64,000 bases of DNA from CAZGMJ01 sp964526785 (GCA_964526785.1 CAZGMJ010000013.1:37651-101650), one strand, 5' to 3'. Counted from the stretch's first letter, positions 51,482-61,369 are shown. The notes: generated by a model not told the origin, from the sequence alone. Translations and numbers: made by a program.

Positions 51482-52027
51482 ATGAGATTCCTTGGTTTTA
51501 TCATGGTTGCAGTTGGTTTTGTCGCGGCGGCACTTGCGGCCGTCGTTGACAGAAACACCATTCAATGGCTCTGGTACATCCCCGCCCTCGGCCTGGCGAT
51601 AGCAGGGGTCGTGCTGATTCGTACGGAACTCGCCCGCCACAGCAAGACCGAGCACCACGTCGCGGCCAATATCGAAAACGTAGAGACCAGTCTGGAGCGA
51701 ATCACAACCAATATTCAGAAGCTCAATCAGGAAAAGGAATCCATCAATACCTACGATGTGCGGCACCGCATTGACGAGTTGTTTACCGACGACCTGGAGA
51801 CGTTCGTTGAAGCCCGCACGAGCATCGGACATCGCTATGGCCTGGCGGCCTATGGTGAGGTGATGACCGATTACGCCGCCGCCGAGCGGTACCTCAATCG
51901 CGTCTGGTCCGCTTCGGCCGACGGTTACGTCGACGAAGTGAACGAGTATCTTCAGAAGGCGAGCGAGCAATTCGCCGCGTGCCTCGATAGAACGACGAAA
52001 CTCAAGCACAAAGCCAACCCGGCCTGA
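51482..52027 (+). CDS. Two-helix membrane protein with coiled coil
   Basis: 181 residues; ATG 51482, 8 bases after the transporter stop. Two membrane helices close to the N-terminus (FLGFIMVAVGFVAAALAAVV and WLWYIPALGLAIAGVVLI) precede a cytoplasmic helical region (ENVETSLERITTNIQKLNQEKESI). The C-terminal ~100 residues are helical (RIDELFTDDLETFVEARTSIG, YLNRVWSASADGYVDEVNEYL). Not recognised as a named family. Position between transporter and peptidase suggests an accessory role. Confidence 0.75.
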   Translation: MRFLGFIMVAVGFVAAALAAVVDRNTIQWLWYIPALGLAIAGVVLIRTELARHSKTEHHVAANIENVETSLERITTNIQKLNQEKESINTYDVRHRIDELFTDDLETFVEARTSIGHRYGLAAYGEVMTDYAAAERYLNRVWSASADGYVDEVNEYLQKASEQFAACLDRTTKLKHKANPA

Positions 52028-52048
52028 TTATCGATTTTGGAGCCTGCT

Positions 52049-53455
52049 ATGATCAGTGAAAGTGGAAACAGAACATGGGTATGCGTCTGCCTGGGCCTCT
52101 CTGTGTTTGCGACGACGCTGTATGGTGCGTCGGCACAACTGACCCCGGAGACGGTCGAGCAACTTCGGTCGTCCTACAAGCTGAATCGCCACACGCGCGC
52201 GATGTACAATGCCCTGACCAATACGGACGTCACCGACATCGCGCTCAATCGCGAGATCATCCGCGACCACAACGAATTATACAGCCACAAGATCGACGCC
52301 AAAGGAATCACCAACCAGAAGAGTTCGGGCCGCTGCTGGCTGTTCGCAGGGCTCAACATTCTGCGGCCGATGGTCATCGCAAAGCACAAGCTCAAGGAAT
52401 TCGAGTTCTCACAGAACTACCTTGCGTTCTACGATAAACTCGAAAAGGCCAATTGCTTCTTCGAGCGCGTGATCGAGTTTCGAGATCGTGACATCATGGA
52501 TCGCGAACTGGAACTGGTGCTTCGCAAGCCTATCCCCGACGGCGGCTATTGGGAGAGCGTCGTGAACCTCGTGGAGAAATACGGCGCCGTGCCCAAGGAG
52601 ATCATGCCCGAGACCAACAGTTCGAGCAGCACCGGCCGTATGAACCGGATACTCGCCCGCAAACTCCGCTCGGACGCCGTCGTCCTGCGGAAGATGCACC
52701 AGCAGCACAAGCCGTTGGCCAAGCTGCGTCAGGCCAAAATGAAGATGCTCCGGGAGGCGTACAGGATTCTGGCGATGAATCTCGGCCGGCCGCCGACCGA
52801 ATTCGAATGGCGCTACGAGGACAGCAACTCCGTAGTGAGCGAAGCGAAACAATACACGCCGCAAAGCTTCTATAAGGATTTTGTCGCGGTCGATCTGAGC
52901 GAATACGTCGATCTGTTCAACGATCCGTCCAAGGCGTACGACCGGCATTACCGCTTGAGTATGTCAACCAACGTGCACGACGGCCTTGATGTGCACTTCG
53001 CCAATATCAGGCTCCAAACGCTCAAGGACGTTGCCGCCAAATCGGTGCTGGACAACGAGCCGGTCTGGTTCGCGTGCGACGTCGGCAAGAACCAGAGCAG
53101 CACGCACGGCATCATGGCCGAGGATCTGTACGACTACGAATCGGTGTACGCCACGCGCATAAATATGAGCAAGGCCGAGCGTGCACTCTTCCGCGAGAGC
53201 GTACCCAATCACGCGATGGTGTTCATCGGTATCGACATGGCCGACGACGCGCCCGTCAAGTGGCTCGTCGAGAACAGTTGGGGTACCGAGCGCGGCAGCA
53301 AGGGCCGCTGGGCCCTCTACGACGACTGGTTCGACAGGAACGTGTACAGCGTCATCGTCAAGAAAAAGTATGTTCCCGAACGAGTCCTGAAGATCCTCGA
53401 ACAGCCCGCCGTCGACCTGCCCCCGTGGGACCCGATGTTCGCCTTTGTGCAATAG
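52049..53455 (+). CDS. Exported bleomycin-hydrolase/PepC-type cysteine peptidase
   Basis: 468 residues from ATG 52049 (GGAG, 7 bases upstream; TTG 52037 is the alternative). A hydrophobic leader (TWVCVCLGLSVFATTLYGASA) is absent from the classical cytosolic PepC. The C1B catalytic set is complete: Gln in ITNQKSSGRCWLFAGLN with Cys96, His388 in NHAMVF, and Asn409 in ENSWG. Family landmarks such as LEKANCFFERVIEF and GGYWESVVNLVEKYGAVPKEIMPET are present. It would be a periplasmic or surface aminopeptidase that trims peptides for the OPT transporter encoded two genes upstream. Confidence 0.9.
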   Translation: MISESGNRTWVCVCLGLSVFATTLYGASAQLTPETVEQLRSSYKLNRHTRAMYNALTNTDVTDIALNREIIRDHNELYSHKIDAKGITNQKSSGRCWLFAGLNILRPMVIAKHKLKEFEFSQNYLAFYDKLEKANCFFERVIEFRDRDIMDRELELVLRKPIPDGGYWESVVNLVEKYGAVPKEIMPETNSSSSTGRMNRILARKLRSDAVVLRKMHQQHKPLAKLRQAKMKMLREAYRILAMNLGRPPTEFEWRYEDSNSVVSEAKQYTPQSFYKDFVAVDLSEYVDLFNDPSKAYDRHYRLSMSTNVHDGLDVHFANIRLQTLKDVAAKSVLDNEPVWFACDVGKNQSSTHGIMAEDLYDYESVYATRINMSKAERALFRESVPNHAMVFIGIDMADDAPVKWLVENSWGTERGSKGRWALYDDWFDRNVYSVIVKKKYVPERVLKILEQPAVDLPPWDPMFAFVQ

Positions 53456-53508
53456 ATGGCGGCCGAATCGCCGGCTGCAATCCATTGAGCGTTTTGCCGG
53501 TGTCGTCG

Positions 53509-55476
53509 TTATTTCATTGCCCCAAGTGCTTTCTGGGCGGTCTGCTTGGTCCTGCCGTTCTTTGAGTTCTCAATGACCATTTGCAGAGCTTCGCGGCGGT
53601 CCTCTTTGGAGACCCCCTGGATATGCCGGCCGGCGATTTTGGCTATTCCCGAATACGCTTCCTCCGCCACGGATTTTTCCTTGGCGAAGTCTCTCAGCAT
53701 ATCGAGGCCTTCCGCACTCGGCGCGTCGGCCAGTGCCGCAATTGCGAGCCGCTTTTCTTCCGGCCGCCTGATGTGGGATTGCAGGTCCTTGACTTTCGCC
53801 GCCTTCTGCTCGTTGCTGAGCTTCTTATTGCCGCGCACGTACTGGAGATAGCCCCGGAGCGCCAGGATTTGATGGGACATCTTCTCAGCAGAGCCGGCCA
53901 GTGCCAGCAGGGCCTCGCCTGCATCGTCATCCTCGGGCCAGTTATTCGGCCACGTCGAGAGGATGCGCACGGCCTCGTCCTGTACGGGCGGTTCGGCATT
54001 TTCGATAGCGGATTCGACGCTCTGCAATGCCTCGGATCCGCCGATGACGGCCATGGCGTGCAGGCCGATGATGTTTAGTTGATTCTCGTTGCTGCGCGTC
54101 AGTGGTCGCAGATGGGGCAGGCACTTGTCGCCGCTGCGGCCGCTGATCGACAGCAGCGCCTTTTCGATTTCCGCCTGCTGCTTCGAGTCGTCGGTTTCCT
54201 GCAGCAGTTCAACGAGGTCGTCCGCCTGCTTGTCATCGCCAATGATGCCTATCGTCCGCACAGCTTCGCCGCGAATATCGGCATTGTTGTTGTTAAGACT
54301 CGTCACCACGGCGGGAATCGCCTCATGGATCTGCCTCTGGCCGACCACCTCGATAAGAACCCGGCGCAGTTTACCGCGGGCCTTCGGCAGATGTGCGACG
54401 TACGCCGCATCCACATTCTCGCCGGGCAGCCGGATCAGCGTCTCGGTTGCCGTTGCCTTGATTTCCGCATCGTCGCCCGTCGCTGCATCCAGCAGCAGCG
54501 GGACACACGAGACGTCGCCCAGATCAATCAGAATTCTCATGGCCGTGATACGCAGGTCCTTGCGTCCGTTCTTGGCCGCATTCTTAACAGTCGGCAGTAC
54601 GGAGGCGTCGTTGCGGTCCGCTATGGCGAGCAGCAGCAGAGGACGGCGATCCGGGTTCAGTCGGTCCAGTTCATCCGCCAGCGTCCGGGTGACATCGCGG
54701 CCGGGAAGCTCGCGGGCGGCTCGCAATCCGATACCGAGGCGTTCTTTGTCCTGTGATTCCAACTGCTCGACCAGCAGAGGTACGCCCGCCGAGCCGCGCG
54801 CCAGAATCGCCCCGCGGATTGCTTCCAGATGTCGCTGCCCCGAGACGTCCGCCTTGCGAATCGTGTCATACAGCTTGACGGCATCGGCCGTCTTGCCGTG
54901 TTCGAGGAACCACTCGGCCGATAGAATGCAGCCCATGGCCACCGATGAACGGACGTCGGCGCCCGCATGACTGAGGGACTTCGTCAATGCTTCGGCTGCC
55001 TTCTCGCCGCCTATATGGCCCAGCGCAACAGCAGCCGCCGAAGCCACGGCGCCCTGGGAATCACCAAGCTTCTCAATAAGTGCATCGACGGCGCGCCGAT
55101 CGCGGCGCACCGCGATGGAATTGATTACGCCGACGAGCAGCCTGCCTTCGACTTTGTCCATCGCGTCGCGCAGAGCCTTTTCCGCCGCCGGGCCCGGAAT
55201 TGCCTCGATTGCTATGCGGGCCCACGACGCCAACTCCTCATCGGCCAGCAGCGGAGCGAGAGCGGGGATCGCCTTCTCAGTACCGTAAATGGCGAGTTGC
55301 TTGCAGGGAATCGCTTTGTCGGCCTTGGGAACATCCGACTGGAGCACCGCGATCAGGTCGCTTTCCTTTGCATTCCGTACCTCAGCGGCCGGACGATCCT
55401 GGGCAACGGTCGCTGCGCTCAGAGCCAGTACGACGAGAATAAAGCACCAGAAGAAAGATCTTTTCGTGATTATCAT
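53509..55476 (-). CDS. Exported HEAT-repeat protein
   Basis: 655 residues from ATG 55476 (GAGGA, 6 bases upstream); the frame opens at 55671 inside the next gene. Signal peptide MIITKRSFFWCFILVVLALSAATVAQ. From ~50 to 560 there are about fifteen helical pairs of HEAT type (AIPALAPLLADEELASWARIAIEA; AVDALIEKLGDSQGAVASAAAVALGHI; ADIRGEAVRTIGIIGD, the first two cut from longer runs). The C-terminus is more charged. HEAT scaffolds bind proteins; no partner can be named. It lies 44 bases behind a Tat oxidoreductase on the same strand, probably co-transcribed. Confidence 0.83.
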   Translation of the reverse strand: MIITKRSFFWCFILVVLALSAATVAQDRPAAEVRNAKESDLIAVLQSDVPKADKAIPCKQLAIYGTEKAIPALAPLLADEELASWARIAIEAIPGPAAEKALRDAMDKVEGRLLVGVINSIAVRRDRRAVDALIEKLGDSQGAVASAAAVALGHIGGEKAAEALTKSLSHAGADVRSSVAMGCILSAEWFLEHGKTADAVKLYDTIRKADVSGQRHLEAIRGAILARGSAGVPLLVEQLESQDKERLGIGLRAARELPGRDVTRTLADELDRLNPDRRPLLLLAIADRNDASVLPTVKNAAKNGRKDLRITAMRILIDLGDVSCVPLLLDAATGDDAEIKATATETLIRLPGENVDAAYVAHLPKARGKLRRVLIEVVGQRQIHEAIPAVVTSLNNNNADIRGEAVRTIGIIGDDKQADDLVELLQETDDSKQQAEIEKALLSISGRSGDKCLPHLRPLTRSNENQLNIIGLHAMAVIGGSEALQSVESAIENAEPPVQDEAVRILSTWPNNWPEDDDAGEALLALAGSAEKMSHQILALRGYLQYVRGNKKLSNEQKAAKVKDLQSHIRRPEEKRLAIAALADAPSAEGLDMLRDFAKEKSVAEEAYSGIAKIAGRHIQGVSKEDRREALQMVIENSKNGRTKQTAQKALGAMK

Positions 55477-55520
55477 GATTGTCCTCACAGCTTGGATAGT
55501 TTCTCTTACAAGACCGGACA

Positions 55521-56801
55521 CTATATCCGCCACGGTTCGCGCAGAGCCTCGCTGCGCATGCGATTGGCCGGTTCGTCGCCGGGGAACTCGTTCTTCTTCG
55601 GGTCGTATACGACCTTGCGATCGAGGAACAGGGCTATGTTGGCTGCGTGACAGGTGATGTGCGCCCAGCACGCCGCTTCGGCGTTCGCCCGGGTCAGGGC
55701 ACGCGTCTTAACGCAATCGAGGAAGTTACGCACGTGAAAGTCCGCCGGATAACCCGGAATCCTGGTGCCTCTCCTGAGCAGCAGCGATTGCGAACTGGCG
55801 CCGAACTCCGCATTATCGCCTGTTTCGATCCAGCCGGTCTCTCCTTCGAAGCGGACCGGGCATGAACCCAGAGGCAGCCAGCCGTCGTTTCGCAGGACCA
55901 GCTTGACGCCGTTGGCATAGCGGGCGTGCAACTGATTGCCGACCGGCTCGTACTCTACCGGTGCCGTATCGTCGGACTCATTGGCCCACTGGCACAGATC
56001 GACGCAGTGCGAGCCCCATTCGAGGCAGCCGCCTCCGGTCAGGCCGCCGCCTTTCTCGAAATGGAACGCATTCATCAGCTTCTTTGTGTACGGTCGCCAG
56101 GCGGCCGGTCCGAGGTACATGTCCCAGTCCACCTCATCCCGCGGCGGTTCGGGCTGGGCGGGATGCCAGCCGCTCATCTTTGTCCCAAGACCGCCCGGAT
56201 GGGCGTGCAGTGTTTCCAATGGTCCGAGTTTGCCTGTTTGGGCCAGCTCAATCGCATATGCGAAGTTCGGCAGGCTGCGCCGCTGCGTACCGGCCTGGAA
56301 GACCCGGCCCGTACGGTGAAAGACATCCGCCAGTTGAAGACTCTGGGCGATGTTCTTGGTGCAGGGCTTCTCACAGTAGACGTCCTTGCCCGCCTTGGCC
56401 GCCATTGTCGCGGCGGTAGCGTGCCAGTTCGGGCCGGTTGCGATCAGTACGGCGTCGATATCATCGCGGGCCAGCAACTCGCGGAAGTCGATATACGTGT
56501 CGCAGTCGCTGTCGCCGTTGATGTCGTCCACCTGCTTCTTCGCACGCGCACGATTATCGCCGCGTACGTCGCACACGGCGATGCAGTGCAGATCGGGCTC
56601 CCGCAGGAAGCAACCCAGCACGTAACGGCCGCGATTGCCGATACCGATGGCGCCGAGCGTTATTCGTTCACTGGGAGCAACGCCGCCGCTTCCGCCCAGC
56701 GCCGTGGCGGGGATGATCTGCGGCACGGCCAGAGCGGCTCCGGCCTGCATTGCCCTGCTGAGGAACCGCCTTCGATTAAGACTAATGCGTTTGTTGTCCA
56801 T
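55521..56801 (-). CDS. Tat-exported Gfo/Idh/MocA-family oxidoreductase
   Basis: 426 residues from ATG 56801 (AGGAGGT, 6 bases upstream). Twin-arginine signal NRRRFLSRAMQAGAALAVPQ. Rossmann fold: ITLGAIGIGNRGRYVLGCFL, the AVCDVRGDNRARAKKQVDDI stretch, DIDAVLIATGPNWHA, and the Gfo signature GKDVYCEKPCTKN with catalytic-region Lys. A typical GGGCLEWGSHCVDLCQWA segment follows. These exported enzymes act on sugars with bound NAD(P); substrate unknown. It has its own promoter (56891-56919) and starts the unit with the HEAT gene. Confidence 0.9.
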   Translation of the reverse strand: MDNKRISLNRRRFLSRAMQAGAALAVPQIIPATALGGSGGVAPSERITLGAIGIGNRGRYVLGCFLREPDLHCIAVCDVRGDNRARAKKQVDDINGDSDCDTYIDFRELLARDDIDAVLIATGPNWHATAATMAAKAGKDVYCEKPCTKNIAQSLQLADVFHRTGRVFQAGTQRRSLPNFAYAIELAQTGKLGPLETLHAHPGGLGTKMSGWHPAQPEPPRDEVDWDMYLGPAAWRPYTKKLMNAFHFEKGGGLTGGGCLEWGSHCVDLCQWANESDDTAPVEYEPVGNQLHARYANGVKLVLRNDGWLPLGSCPVRFEGETGWIETGDNAEFGASSQSLLLRRGTRIPGYPADFHVRNFLDCVKTRALTRANAEAACWAHITCHAANIALFLDRKVVYDPKKNEFPGDEPANRMRSEALREPWRI

Positions 56802-56890
56802 GCTTGACCTCCTGGTAAATAGAAATCTCCGCGGCATCGTAAGCCGGGTAGTGTTGCCACAACCCGACGTCGCCGACCGCGCGTCAACCA

Positions 56891-56919
56891 AGTATAGCTC
56901 CAACAATCGGCCTTTGCAA
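56891..56919 (-). promoter_or_regulatory. Sigma-70-type promoter of the 56801 oxidoreductase gene
   Basis: On the minus strand TTGCAA (56919-56914), 17 bases, TATACT (56896-56891), 89 bases before the ATG. The remainder of the 265-base gap shows nothing else. Confidence 0.5.
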
Positions 56920-57066
56920 AGCGATTATCGCGCCCTGCGCTCGGCCTGTGGCGCCCCGCCTTTACTTCTTGCCGTCGGCTGTCACATGCCCCCTGTACGG
57001 CAACTCCAGCGGCATGTCGGAATTTCCTCAGCCTTTCTACGGCCGGCGGTCGTTTTCCGCCGGAGT

Positions 57067-58278
57067 TTACTTGAGCTTGTTCTCGAACCAGACCGGGCCG
57101 CCCCATTTGCCGGTTACCACCAGGTCCATGTCTCCATCGTTGTCGATATCGGCGACGGGGATGTTCAGACCGGCGCCGATGCCCTGGTTGTAGGATATCT
57201 CGTGCTTGATCCAGCGGACGCTGCGGCCCCGGCGTCTCAATTCGTACCAGTACACGCCCAGCGGCTCTTCGGCGCCGGGGTCCCCGCCGTTGTGGGCGTA
57301 GAAGCGCTTGCCGGTCACGAAGTCCATATCCCCGTCCTGATCGAGATCGACCAGCGACAGGCTGTGCACCTGAGACCAGGATTTGTCGATCATGTGCTGC
57401 TCCCACGAGCCGTCCCTGGCCTGCTCGTACCAGAACAGGCCGTACTTGTGAGCGCTGCTGGTAATAAGATCGTTGAGGCCGTCGGCGTTGACGTCGTAGA
57501 CGAGAATCTGCGGCGTATGGTCGCTCTTGCCCGGCTCGAGAGAGCCCAACTGCAGCGGGTGCTCTTTCCACGTGCCCCTGCGAATATCCTCCGGCGCCTC
57601 GAACCATGCATCAGGTCGAATGATATCCGGCCGGCCGTCGCCGTTGACATCACCGACTCCGCCGCCGAAGTTCATCGCCTTTTCGCTGACCACGTGGCCC
57701 ACGAGATCGGCCTTGCCGGCGCGCTTGCCGATCTCGTACCATTTGGTGTCCCTCGTATGGGCAAGAATCTCCTGGGCTTTGCCGTCGCCGTCGATATCGA
57801 CCAGATCGCTCGTTTCGAAGTTGCCGTTGACCTCGCTGACCGTCAAAGGCCACTCGCCCCCTGCCTTGTCCGTATTGCGATACCAGTCGATCCGCTTGCT
57901 GAACCATCCGCACGTCGCGACATCGTCCAGTCCGTCGCCGTCCACGTCCAGGGCCGCATTGAAGAAGTCGTCGTAATAGCCCTTGCCTTTGTCGTCCACC
58001 ACGTGCTTCTTGCCCTGCGGATCGAGCTTTTCCTCGATAGACCGAAACCGATGTGCCTTCCACGTCGGATTTTCATACCAGAACGAGCCGGCGAGAATAT
58101 CGATCCTGCCGTCACCATTGAAATCGCCCACGCAGCAGGCCTCGCTGCGCAGCGTTCCCACTCGATGCATCTCGAATTCAATCTGCGCGCCCGTGCGGGA
58201 TCTGCGTCCGGCGGGACAAGCAGCCGCAAGCACCATAACTACACACAAGACCGGCAAGACGATTCTGAACGTATTCAT
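57067..58278 (-). CDS. Secreted FG-GAP/VCBS repeat protein
   Basis: 403 residues from ATG 58278 (AAAGGA upstream). Leader MNTFRIVLPVLCVVMVLAAAC, perhaps with a lipoprotein Cys at 21. Repeated Ca2+ loops: DFNGDGRIDILAG, DVDGDGLDDVATC, DIDGDGKAQEILA, DVNGDGRPDIIRP, DVNADGLNDLITS, DLDQDGDMDFVTG, DIDNDGDMDLVVT, giving a seven-bladed propeller with FWYENPTWKAHRF-type linkers. No ASPIC domain. It follows the FG-GAP/ASPIC gene by 41 bases in a leftward operon that starts with an oxidoreductase at 62818. Confidence 0.85.
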   Translation of the reverse strand: MNTFRIVLPVLCVVMVLAAACPAGRRSRTGAQIEFEMHRVGTLRSEACCVGDFNGDGRIDILAGSFWYENPTWKAHRFRSIEEKLDPQGKKHVVDDKGKGYYDDFFNAALDVDGDGLDDVATCGWFSKRIDWYRNTDKAGGEWPLTVSEVNGNFETSDLVDIDGDGKAQEILAHTRDTKWYEIGKRAGKADLVGHVVSEKAMNFGGGVGDVNGDGRPDIIRPDAWFEAPEDIRRGTWKEHPLQLGSLEPGKSDHTPQILVYDVNADGLNDLITSSAHKYGLFWYEQARDGSWEQHMIDKSWSQVHSLSLVDLDQDGDMDFVTGKRFYAHNGGDPGAEEPLGVYWYELRRRGRSVRWIKHEISYNQGIGAGLNIPVADIDNDGDMDLVVTGKWGGPVWFENKLK

Positions 58279-58319
58279 CGCTTCATTCCTTTCCATGATT
58301 ACTCATACCACGCCAGATT

Positions 58320-59987
58320 CTAACGCGCCGTCGGCATCCGACGGACGCCGGGTCTCAGGTCAACAGAGCCGGCCCGGCCGGCGCGGGCCGAAACCGCCTC
58401 GATAATCAGCAACTGGTCGGCTTGCACGTTCCTGCGGCGAATCACGCCCCTGCCGTGCGGAAGTGTGACCTGCACATCGCATACGGTTGTTTCGCCGAGA
58501 CCGAAGTGGGCGATAGCCTCCTGGCCGGAGCAGAAACCCTGAGCTACGGCGATTTCCTGGCAGCCGATTAGTTTCTCCGCCCGGCCGAGGCTGCCCGCAG
58601 GATACAAACTCACCTTCGCTCCAATGCCCATCCGGTTGATTGTTCCCTCGACGATCCTGATATCGAGCCAATGGTTCGAATCGCTGCGGTTCACCAACAG
58701 TCTCGACGGTATCTGCGGGAACCAGCTTGCCAGGAATATATCGAGTCTGCCGTCGCGATTGTAGTCGGCGACGGGACCGGCGGCAAAATAGGCGTCGGCC
58801 TTCTCGACCGGCGGAACGTCAAATCGCGGCACGACGATCCGCGCCTCCCGGCCGGCGGTTGGTGCGCCCGTGACGTTGCGACAGATGAACGGTCGGACGC
58901 CGTCCGCGTCACGATACGTCGCACCCGGGAATATGTCGGGCCGGCCGTCGTTGTCGAAGTCCGCTATCTCGACGTGGGCGTGCTTGAGGTGGAGTTTTTC
59001 GGGAGTCCAGGAGGGAAAGCGATAGTCCAGGCCGGCTTCGACGGTGACGTCCTTGAAGCGGGGGGTGCCATCGCGAAGACCCAGGTTCATGTATACGTGC
59101 TGACGGGCGGGCTGGCTGTGGTCCACAATGACGATGTCGGTCAGGCCATCGCGGTTGAGGTCGCCGCAGGCGACGCCGCAGCCAGTGCCCTCGTTGTTGA
59201 CAGGCTCGTATTGGAAGACGCTCGAATCGCTTTCCGTATAACCGCCGTTGGCGTTCGACAGGAACAGCCGGTTGCACTGGCCGATGAAGATGTCGGGCCG
59301 CCCGTCGCTGTTCAGATCGGGTGTTATGACGCCGAGGCCCGGAAGGTCGGCGGGCAGGCCGACGGTTGCTGAGACGTCCTCGAAACGCAAATCGCCGAGA
59401 TTGCGCAACAGCCTGCTTCTGCCGCCGGTCCACTTGTCTTCAGCAACGAACATGTCCGGCAGGCCGTCGCCATCGTAGTCGAGCACGGCGACGCTTCTGC
59501 CGCCCATAATCACCCGGGCATCGCCGGACTCTTTGACACGCTGGAATTGGCCGTCGATGTTTTCGAACAGGACATTGGCGACTCGCAGGCCTTTGGACTT
59601 CGAGTTGTTCGATACGTAGAGATCGAGATCGCCGTCGTTATCGAAATCGGCGAACACGGCGCCGCTGGTTCTGGCCTCGATGGCGAGTTGCGGCCGGTTC
59701 GATTTGCCAAAGTGCCAGCCTTTATTGATGAGCAACATGTTGGGCACGGCTGCGCCGACGCCCAGATACTTTTCAGGCGGACGATCGCAGAAGCCGCCCA
59801 CGTACAGATCGAGGTCGCCGTCGCCGTCGACGTCGCCACACGCAGCAGCGTGTGCCATGATCCCCCTGAGCGGTTCGATCAGGCCCCAGGCGCCGGCGGA
59901 CTCGACAAAATGCAGCGCCTCTGCGTGCAACGTGTTTTGCAGCAGCGTGCATGCAAGACAAATAAGTGTAAGCCGTAGAATTCGCAT
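58320..59987 (-). CDS. Secreted FG-GAP/VCBS protein with ASPIC/UnbV domain
   Basis: 555 residues; ATG 59987. Signal peptide MRILRLTLICLACTLLQNTLHA. At least seven Ca2+ loops (DVDGDGDLDLYVG, DFDNDGDLDLYVS, DYDGDGLPDMFVA, DLNSDGRPDIFIG, DLNRDGLTDIVIV, DFDNDGRPDIFPG, DYNRDGRLDIFLA). The C-terminal ~100 residues form the ASPIC/UnbV region (NRMGIGAKVSLYPAG, QEIAVAQGFCSGQEAIAHFG, VQVTLPHGRGV). Closest in plan to the gene at 523. It is packed 17 bases behind the beta-propeller gene and 41 bases before the next FG-GAP gene. Confidence 0.88.
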   Translation of the reverse strand: MRILRLTLICLACTLLQNTLHAEALHFVESAGAWGLIEPLRGIMAHAAACGDVDGDGDLDLYVGGFCDRPPEKYLGVGAAVPNMLLINKGWHFGKSNRPQLAIEARTSGAVFADFDNDGDLDLYVSNNSKSKGLRVANVLFENIDGQFQRVKESGDARVIMGGRSVAVLDYDGDGLPDMFVAEDKWTGGRSRLLRNLGDLRFEDVSATVGLPADLPGLGVITPDLNSDGRPDIFIGQCNRLFLSNANGGYTESDSSVFQYEPVNNEGTGCGVACGDLNRDGLTDIVIVDHSQPARQHVYMNLGLRDGTPRFKDVTVEAGLDYRFPSWTPEKLHLKHAHVEIADFDNDGRPDIFPGATYRDADGVRPFICRNVTGAPTAGREARIVVPRFDVPPVEKADAYFAAGPVADYNRDGRLDIFLASWFPQIPSRLLVNRSDSNHWLDIRIVEGTINRMGIGAKVSLYPAGSLGRAEKLIGCQEIAVAQGFCSGQEAIAHFGLGETTVCDVQVTLPHGRGVIRRRNVQADQLLIIEAVSARAGRAGSVDLRPGVRRMPTAR

Positions 59988-60004
59988 TTCTCTTCTTCTC
60001 GTGT

Positions 60005-61369
60005 CTATGGCTGCCGCTCACCTGCGGGAATGTGCAGCACAGTCAGAGCGCAGGCATCCCAGGTCAGGCGTCCGCGCTTGGATCCGCCGAGATTGCCGTT
60101 CCATGTGATGTACAGTTTGTCGCCGGACGGACTCACGGCGGTGCTGAAGGTGCCCAGCGGCGTATAACCGACCTTCTCCTTCAGGACTGGATGCAGGAAC
60201 GCAATGACCTTTCGTCTGCGTGTCTTGACATCGAACTGCACGACGGGCGTTCCGTCTTTCTCGCTGCCGCCGTGGGCGCCGGGGACATAGTACAGATACC
60301 GTCCCGTTGGATCCGCGTCGATGCTGGTAATGTACGTCTGGGTCGCGACGGGGGCCGAGCCGATGCGCTCGGCTTCCTCCGTTTTCGTATCGAAGCGATA
60401 GATGACCGCATCGCCTTTCGATACGGCGTAGATGTACCCTTGCCGTGTTTCCTGCGTGGCCGCCCGAATACCCATCTCCACATCGAGGCTGACGGGGGCG
60501 TCCTGATCGGGATGGTAGCGGAATACCCGGCCCTCAAGCCCCGGCACGAAGTATACGCTGCCGGTCGATTTTGAGAACATCATGTATCGGCCCGGGCCGT
60601 CGTAGCCGCTGTAGAGGAGTTTTCGGCGTTGGACGTCGTAGGCGAAGAACTTGATTCGCTTGTCGTTTCTGTCTCCCGCGGCGGTTCCGCCATAGAATAT
60701 CAGTCGGTCCGGATCGAGCACGCTGCAGGGTATGCAGTGTTTGCCGACCGGGCCGTGCGCGATCGCTTCGGTCCTGCCGGTAGCTGGATTGTGGCGGACG
60801 ATCCAGTCTCCCTCGTAGCCATATTCATCGGTTGTAACCCTGGTCGAGCCGCGATGGGTGGAGAAATAGAGCCGGTCGTCGGCGCCGATGTCGATTCTGC
60901 TGTGGATCTTGCCGGGAGTGTACCGGCCGTCCGGCATATCCAGCAGTTCCCTGAGATCAACGATCTGCTGCAGCGTCTTGGTCGCGGCGTCGTACTCGTA
61001 GACAAAGGCGTTGCCGCCCGGTGCTCTGTGGTCGCCGATGGCGGAGTAATACCTGCCCGGCGTTGCCACGCCATCGCCCCAGTTTGACCACGGATTTCCT
61101 TCGTAGTCCTGCCCCGGGTAATACAAGAAGTCTACCACCGGGGGTGTTTGGGCGACTTCGACCTCGTCGATCGTTGTCGGCGGTCTGAGCAGGTCCGGCG
61201 AGGTGAACGTCATCACCGCCTTGCCGTCGGGCAGGACCGGTGGCAGTCCGGCTGCTTCGGCGGCGGCTTCGCCCGTCGAGGCGTAGTGCTGAACCGCTGC
61301 CAGCAGCAGGATGCCAATGACGGCGGTGCGAGTCACACGATGTCTATCAAGCGTTTGTATCTGCTGCAT
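60005..61369 (-). CDS. Secreted beta-propeller protein (NHL/SMP-30-like)
   Basis: 454 residues; ATG 61369 (GAGGG upstream). Hydrophobic leader TAVIGILLLAAVQHYA. The mature chain consists of propeller blades with short Y/F-D-x-x-T/R-G turns (VYEYDAATKTLQQIVDL, WIVRHNPATGRTEAIA, IYRFDTKTEEAERIG, VQFDVKTRRRKVIAF). A His/Cys pair, GKHCIPCSV, stands out and could bind a metal. No named enzyme family recognised. It sits between the Tat oxidoreductase at 61481-62818 and two FG-GAP genes, in the same direction. Confidence 0.75.
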   Translation of the reverse strand: MQQIQTLDRHRVTRTAVIGILLLAAVQHYASTGEAAAEAAGLPPVLPDGKAVMTFTSPDLLRPPTTIDEVEVAQTPPVVDFLYYPGQDYEGNPWSNWGDGVATPGRYYSAIGDHRAPGGNAFVYEYDAATKTLQQIVDLRELLDMPDGRYTPGKIHSRIDIGADDRLYFSTHRGSTRVTTDEYGYEGDWIVRHNPATGRTEAIAHGPVGKHCIPCSVLDPDRLIFYGGTAAGDRNDKRIKFFAYDVQRRKLLYSGYDGPGRYMMFSKSTGSVYFVPGLEGRVFRYHPDQDAPVSLDVEMGIRAATQETRQGYIYAVSKGDAVIYRFDTKTEEAERIGSAPVATQTYITSIDADPTGRYLYYVPGAHGGSEKDGTPVVQFDVKTRRRKVIAFLHPVLKEKVGYTPLGTFSTAVSPSGDKLYITWNGNLGGSKRGRLTWDACALTVLHIPAGERQP

